A stretch of 64,000 bases of DNA. Source: DASPJR01 sp035628505. Its GTDB lineage: Bacteria; Planctomycetota; SZUA-567; H5-PLA8. The notes under the pieces are model-generated. The model was not told where the DNA came from, ran no database searches, and saw only the letters and a program-made list of their open reading frames with translations. This document shows positions 59,774-64,000 of this stretch, in pieces (within the stretch, counting starts at the first letter, position 1; each line of letters begins with the position of its first letter). A program made the translations under genes and the position numbers. The stretch covers positions 49,216 through 113,215 of the forward strand of contig DASPJR010000232.1 in NCBI GenBank assembly GCA_035628505.1, in the 5' to 3' direction.

Positions 59774-60813
59774 GTGAACCGGGAACGCGATCGCTCCAGG
59801 TCAGCCGCCCGCTGATCCTGCTTGTGCTGCTCTCGCTGGCGCTGTGCGCTTTCTCGTGGCTGCTTGTCTTTGGCATGACGCCGAAAACGCTTCCGCAGGA
59901 AACGCCGGCGTGGCAGAGCCTCGGTTCGCAAGGCGACAAGCACGGACAGTTTCAGCAGCCGCGCGGCATCACGGGATTTCCGGATGGCTCGTTCGTCGTG
60001 GTCGACCGTGCCGCGCGCGTGCAGCATTTCTCCGCCGAAGGCAAGCCGCTGACGCTCTGGTCGATGAAAGAGCACGACCTCGGCAATCCCAAGGGCCTCA
60101 CCGCGCTGCCCGACGGCAACCTGCTCGTCTGCGACACGCATTACGGGCGCGTGCTGAAAATGTCCGTCGACGGCAAGATCATCAGGCAGTGGGGCGGTCC
60201 CGGACGCGGGCCTTCCGAGTTCACACATCCTCTATCGGCAATCTGCGACGCGCAACGCAAGGTCGTGTATGTCGTCGAATACGGCGACCGCAACGACCGG
60301 GTACAGAAGTTCGATCTGGACGGAACGTTTCTGAAAAGCTGGGGTTCCTTTGGCAGCGAACCGGGCGAGTTTCAGCGTCCCAGCGGCATCGCCCTGGATG
60401 CAAACGGCAACGTCTATGTCGCCGATGCGTGCAATCACCGCATCCAGAAATTTGATCCCGAGGGCAAGCTGCTGCTTTCCTTCAGCAAGATGGGCTACGC
60501 GCCGGGCGAGCTGCGCTATCCCTACGACATCGCCTGCGCGCCGGATGGACATCTGTACGTCGCCGAATTTAACGGCCACCGGGTAAGCGTCTTCGATGCG
60601 GATGGTAAGTTTCTGCGCTGCATCGGTTCTGCGGGCGCTCAGCCGGGGGAATTTGCCAATCCCTGGGCGCTGACCATCGATGCGCGCGGGCGGCTGCTGG
60701 TTTCCGATACTGGAAATCACCGCATCCAGATTTTTGATCTGAAAGAAAAAGAAACGCGGCTGGCGGCGAAAGACATGAAACCCCGGGCGGACGTGCTAGA
60801 GTCGAAGCCGTAG
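59770..60813 (+). CDS. NHL-repeat protein with membrane anchor
   Basis: The product is 347 residues from the ATG at 59770, overlapping the ATPase stop by four bases. An N-terminal membrane segment (about 14-36) anchors it. Six NHL repeats follow, with the usual pattern GxFxxPxGIxxxxDGxxxVxDxxNHRIQKFD (for example FQQPRGITGFPDGSFVVVD, VYVADACNHRIQKFDPEG, LLVSDTGNHRIQIFDLKE). NHL propellers bind proteins, RNA or ligands, and no catalytic residues are visible. Coupled translation with the ABC ATPase suggests a role with the transporter, or as an envelope binding partner. The link is inferred only from gene order. Confidence 0.88.
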   Translation: MSEPGTRSLQVSRPLILLVLLSLALCAFSWLLVFGMTPKTLPQETPAWQSLGSQGDKHGQFQQPRGITGFPDGSFVVVDRAARVQHFSAEGKPLTLWSMKEHDLGNPKGLTALPDGNLLVCDTHYGRVLKMSVDGKIIRQWGGPGRGPSEFTHPLSAICDAQRKVVYVVEYGDRNDRVQKFDLDGTFLKSWGSFGSEPGEFQRPSGIALDANGNVYVADACNHRIQKFDPEGKLLLSFSKMGYAPGELRYPYDIACAPDGHLYVAEFNGHRVSVFDADGKFLRCIGSAGAQPGEFANPWALTIDARGRLLVSDTGNHRIQIFDLKEKETRLAAKDMKPRADVLESKP

Positions 60814-60851
60814 CAAGCGTGCTCGGCCGTGGTCGAAGGTGAACTTTTCAC

Positions 60852-63800
60852 ATGAGCGAACGCCTGATCTTTGGACTGATTATCGTCTCGCCGGTCATGG
60901 TTATGGCTGGAATGTGGTGCGTTCACCGCTGGTTCAACGCGCCGCGCAGCCGCGCTGTCAAAGAAATCCTCGCCGTCTCCGCCTTCTTCGCCGCCGTCAT
61001 CACGTGGCTGACCTATTCGGCGCCAAACCCGCAGGGCACGACCGCGCGCGTTCACCTGCAGCGGCCCGAGTGGCTGCTGCTGGCGATTCCCATGTTCGCG
61101 GTGATTCTTTACCTGCAGCACAAGACTCTCGCGGGCATCTCGCGCGGCCGCATGTGGACGGCGTTCCTGCTGCGCACCTCAATGATGATCCTGCTGCTGC
61201 TGGCGCTCGCCGGGCTGCAGATGGTTATCGAGCAGGACACGCTCAGCGTTCTTTACGCGCTCGACGTTTCAAAGAGTGTTCCGGTCAGTGAGCGCCAGCG
61301 CGCGCTTGACTTCATCAAGAAAACACTTCCCGCCAAAAAGGCGGATGACAAGGTCGGGCTGCTCGTCTTCGGCGGCCGCGCCGAATGGGAGATCTCCCCC
61401 ACGGCCCTGCTCGATCCCGCGGGTGTGCCCGAGGCGAAAAACCTCAAGGCCACGGCGATGCCCGACGCAACGAATATCGAAACCGCCTTTCAGCGCGCCC
61501 TGGCCCGCTCCGACGACGACGCCCGCCGCCGCATCGTCCTCTTCACCGATGGCCGCCAGACCAGCGGCGATGCCGCCGAGGAGCTCAAGCGGGTCGTCAG
61601 CATGGGCGTGGACGTCTGGGTCGTTCCGCTGCGCCGCGGCAACGACGCGGAAATGCTGATTGAGAAAATCGTGCTGCCAAGCCAGCTTCTCTGGGAGCAG
61701 CCGTTCGACGCGCACGTGTTTGTGTATTCGAACATTAATACAACCGCGACGGTCCGCCTGTTCACTGGCGATAAAGTTGGAGGCAACCCGCAGCCACAGA
61801 CAGTGAATCTGACCGCCGGCAAAAACCGTGTGACCTTCCCAGGCCTGAAGATGCACACCGGTGGCGCGAAGGAAGTGCGTGCGGTGCTGGAACCGGCCAG
61901 TCGCGCCGACGACACGCTCGCCGAAAATAACGAAGCTTACGCCTTCACGGACGTTCAGACCGAAAACCGCGTGCTGGTGCTCACCAGCGACGTGGCGGAG
62001 GTCAAGCATCTGCTCGCCGCGCTGGAAGGCGAAAAGATGACGCTCGATGTCCGGTCCGGCGCGACGCTCCCCGACAACCCGGAAGCCTACCGCGCTTACG
62101 ACTGCATCGTGCTGGCCAATCTCGCGCGGGGATTCCTGAGCGAGCAGCAGATGAAAGTGATCGAGACGTGCGTCAAGGACCAGGGCGCGGGCCTCGTGAT
62201 GATTGGCGGTGATCAGAGCTTCGGCGCCGGTGGCTATTTGAACACACCGATCGAAGATGCTCTGCCCGTTCAGATGGATCTTAAAAATCAGCGCGTGATG
62301 CCCAGCGGTGCGCTCTGCATTGTGCTGCACACCTGCGAGTTCGCCGACGGCAACGCGTGGGGCAAAAAGATTTCCAAAGCCGCCATCAAAACGCTCTCAC
62401 CGCAGGATTACGCGGGCCTCATCTATTATGGCAACTTCGGCGGCGAGCAATGGTGCTTCAAGCCGGCTCCGGTGCGGCCCCAGATGTTCCAGCTCATCGA
62501 CGGCTGCGAGCCCGGCGACATGCCGTCGCTCGAAACCATCGTCTCGATGGCCGTCAACAGCCTCTCGAATCTCAACAACATCAGCCTGAAGCATTGCATT
62601 GTGATTACCGATGGCGATCCGTCTCCGCCGACGGGCGCGACGCTGGCTGCCGCGAAGAAGAACGGCATCACCATTTCGGTGATCACGATCTTCCCGCATG
62701 GCGGCGCCGACATTTCGACGATGAAGGACGTGGCAGCGCAGACCGGCGGCCGCTACTACTCGGCCGACGATCCGCGCAAGCTGCCGCAGATTTTCATCAA
62801 GGAAGCCGCGGTCGTGCGCAAGAGCCTGATCCGCAGCGACGAGAAAGGCATTCCGATCAGCCTGGGCGTGCCCGGCCCGACGCTCAAAGAATTCGGCGGA
62901 AAATTTCCGGATGTGACAGCGTTCGTCGTCACCGCGCCGAAAGATCGCGCCGAGCTGCAGCTCTTCACCACCGTTGAAGGCGAGAAGCTGCCGATCATGA
63001 TGAGCTGGCATTACGGCCTCGGGAAATCCGTCGCGTTCACCAGCGACTGCACCAACAAATGGGGCGCGAAGTGGGTCGAATGGAGCGCCTACAAAAAATT
63101 CTGGCTTAACACACTCACGTGGGTCAGCCGCCAGCGCATGCCCAGCAACCACACGGTGACCACGCGAATTGAGGGCAACACCGCGCACGTAGTCCTCGAA
63201 GGCCTGGACGCGCAGGGCAATTACCTGAATTTCGCAAAGCTCAGCGGCAACGCGATTGATCCCGAAGTGTCGCGCAACGGCACCGATGGCCGCACGTATG
63301 AGCTCAATTTCAACATGACCGCGCCGGGCCGTTACGAGGCCACCTTCCCCGTCACCAAGACCGGGGCGTACTCCGTCACGATCATCGATCAGTCCGACAG
63401 CAAGCGCCCGAACGCGATCGTGACCGGTCTTGCCAACAGCTACAGCGCCGAATTTCTGCATCTTGAAAGCGACGACGCGCTGCTGACGAAGCTCGGCGAG
63501 ATCGCAACCGGCAAGGCCACAGTCAGCCGGCTCAAGGATCTCAGCAAGCTCGATCCGCTAAATTGCAACGTCTATGCGCACGACATGCCGCCCTCGCGGC
63601 AGCCGACGGATCTTTTCTGGCGGCTGCTGATCGCGGCGCTGTGCCTCTTCCCCTTTGACGTTGCCGTCCGCCGGCTGGCGCTCGATCCGGAAAAAGGATT
63701 CCTGGCGCTCTGGGCGATGCTCACGCCGTTCTTCGGCAAGCTGCGAAGCAAACAGCAGGAACTGCAGGACAAGGCCATGGAGAGCGTCACCGGCAAGCCC

Positions 63801-64000
63801 GCTGAACCGCCGCCGCCGCAGGATATCGTTCCAACCGGCGCGCAAAGCCGTGCCGCGCAGAGCCGCTTCGAACAGGCCGGCGCGAATTCTGATTTCAACC
63901 TGAATCCCGACGCAAACGCCGGCGAGAACAAGCCCGTGGTCGGAGGCACCAAAGTCAGCCAGCCCGACGAAGCCGCCAGCGACTACACGCGCGCGCTGCT
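60852..64000 (+). CDS. large VWA and GATase-like membrane protein, C-terminus cut by the window
   Basis: The ATG at 60852 opens a frame that stays open to the edge (1049 complete codons). Three membrane segments lie at about 5-23, 38-55 and 74-90, and another at 105-125. A VWA domain follows with its metal motif DVSKS at 138-142 and IVLFTDGRQTSGD near 220. The GATase-like part has AGLVMIGGDQSFGAGGYL near 438-455. A second VWA-like domain (about 475-660) contains IVITDGDPSPPTG near 583-595. A C-terminal membrane segment (FWRLLIAALCLFPFDVAVRR, about 918-937) and a tail with ASDYTRALL finish it. This architecture is the larger relative of the gene at 3522 and is common in planctomycete-like genomes. 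Few residues probably remain beyond the edge. Confidence 0.85.
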   Translation, partial: MSERLIFGLIIVSPVMVMAGMWCVHRWFNAPRSRAVKEILAVSAFFAAVITWLTYSAPNPQGTTARVHLQRPEWLLLAIPMFAVILYLQHKTLAGISRGRMWTAFLLRTSMMILLLLALAGLQMVIEQDTLSVLYALDVSKSVPVSERQRALDFIKKTLPAKKADDKVGLLVFGGRAEWEISPTALLDPAGVPEAKNLKATAMPDATNIETAFQRALARSDDDARRRIVLFTDGRQTSGDAAEELKRVVSMGVDVWVVPLRRGNDAEMLIEKIVLPSQLLWEQPFDAHVFVYSNINTTATVRLFTGDKVGGNPQPQTVNLTAGKNRVTFPGLKMHTGGAKEVRAVLEPASRADDTLAENNEAYAFTDVQTENRVLVLTSDVAEVKHLLAALEGEKMTLDVRSGATLPDNPEAYRAYDCIVLANLARGFLSEQQMKVIETCVKDQGAGLVMIGGDQSFGAGGYLNTPIEDALPVQMDLKNQRVMPSGALCIVLHTCEFADGNAWGKKISKAAIKTLSPQDYAGLIYYGNFGGEQWCFKPAPVRPQMFQLIDGCEPGDMPSLETIVSMAVNSLSNLNNISLKHCIVITDGDPSPPTGATLAAAKKNGITISVITIFPHGGADISTMKDVAAQTGGRYYSADDPRKLPQIFIKEAAVVRKSLIRSDEKGIPISLGVPGPTLKEFGGKFPDVTAFVVTAPKDRAELQLFTTVEGEKLPIMMSWHYGLGKSVAFTSDCTNKWGAKWVEWSAYKKFWLNTLTWVSRQRMPSNHTVTTRIEGNTAHVVLEGLDAQGNYLNFAKLSGNAIDPEVSRNGTDGRTYELNFNMTAPGRYEATFPVTKTGAYSVTIIDQSDSKRPNAIVTGLANSYSAEFLHLESDDALLTKLGEIATGKATVSRLKDLSKLDPLNCNVYAHDMPPSRQPTDLFWRLLIAALCLFPFDVAVRRLALDPEKGFLALWAMLTPFFGKLRSKQQELQDKAMESVTGKPAEPPPPQDIVPTGAQSRAAQSRFEQAGANSDFNLNPDANAGENKPVVGGTKVSQPDEAASDYTRAL

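Noticed and set aside
1..64000. tRNA or rRNA genes
   Set aside because: Reading intergenic regions on both strands showed no cloverleaf with the TTCGA arm and no rRNA sequence.

Overview
The window is a 64 kb piece of a chromosome of moderately high GC, with coding density near 90 percent and about 45 protein genes. No tRNA, rRNA, CRISPR array, phage region or insertion sequence was found. Several features suggest a PVC-type bacterium (Planctomycetes, Lentisphaerae or a related candidate phylum): a MoxR/DUF58/BatA/VWA operon, DUF4175-like membrane proteins, a Hanks-type Ser/Thr kinase, an ECF sigma factor with a FecR anti-sigma factor, secreted TIM-barrel isomerases, a secreted BNR sialidase-like protein and a Gly/Gln-rich coiled-coil protein. 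This placement is inferred from gene content; no taxonomic marker was compared.

Layout. 1-1500: start of a secreted protein, then a Gfo/Idh/MocA oxidoreductase. 1600-10600: a minus-strand operon reading MoxR ATPase, DUF58, BatA-VWA, VWA/GATase-like, DUF4175-like. 10800-15900: an EF-G-like GTPase with a structured RNA leader, a two-domain AAA ATPase and a secreted PHP protein. 16000-24900: nadK, a broken VapBC-type module, gltX, a broken DUF1569-like gene, a YprB-like nuclease, ilvE and membrane proteins. 24900-30100: ECF sigma/anti-sigma operon and a class III aminotransferase. 30400-34800: acyltransferase, sialidase, isomerase and an EboB-like TatD hydrolase. 35000-39400: protein kinase and an Lnt-like acyltransferase. 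39700-42650: rpsO-pnp with RNA hairpins and a strong terminator. 42650-48700: an HtrA-type protease, its catalytically dead partner and a zinc-ribbon/coiled-coil protein. 48880-52830: a two-domain esterase and a regulator gene broken by repeats. 52940-64000: a coiled-coil DUF4175-like protein, an Fbp-type ABC transporter split by an isomerase, an NHL protein and a large VWA protein cut by the window edge.

The most unusual signals lie between genes. Gene junctions repeatedly carry tandem 7-, 8- or 9-nt words (GACTCAA, GAGCCAA, AATCCGC, CTTTGCGT, CACGAAGGA types). There are also inverted ATGCATGATGCAT elements and a REP-like family with two hairpins, arranged as two facing pairs plus a single copy. 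Two repeat families also sit inside one coding region and appear to have broken it. The second signal is protein pairing: an active trypsin-like protease beside a homologue with Ser changed to Gln, and an esterase whose first alpha/beta-hydrolase domain has Glu at the nucleophile position. The third is a promoter, folded RNA and terminator directly in front of an EF-G-like gene whose G3 motif lacks the usual histidine.

The MoxR operon and the right-hand DUF4175-like and VWA genes look like two loci of one chaperone/envelope system. The secreted isomerases, oxidoreductase and sialidase fit scavenging of complex sugars. All functions are inferred from motifs read by eye; no database search was possible.
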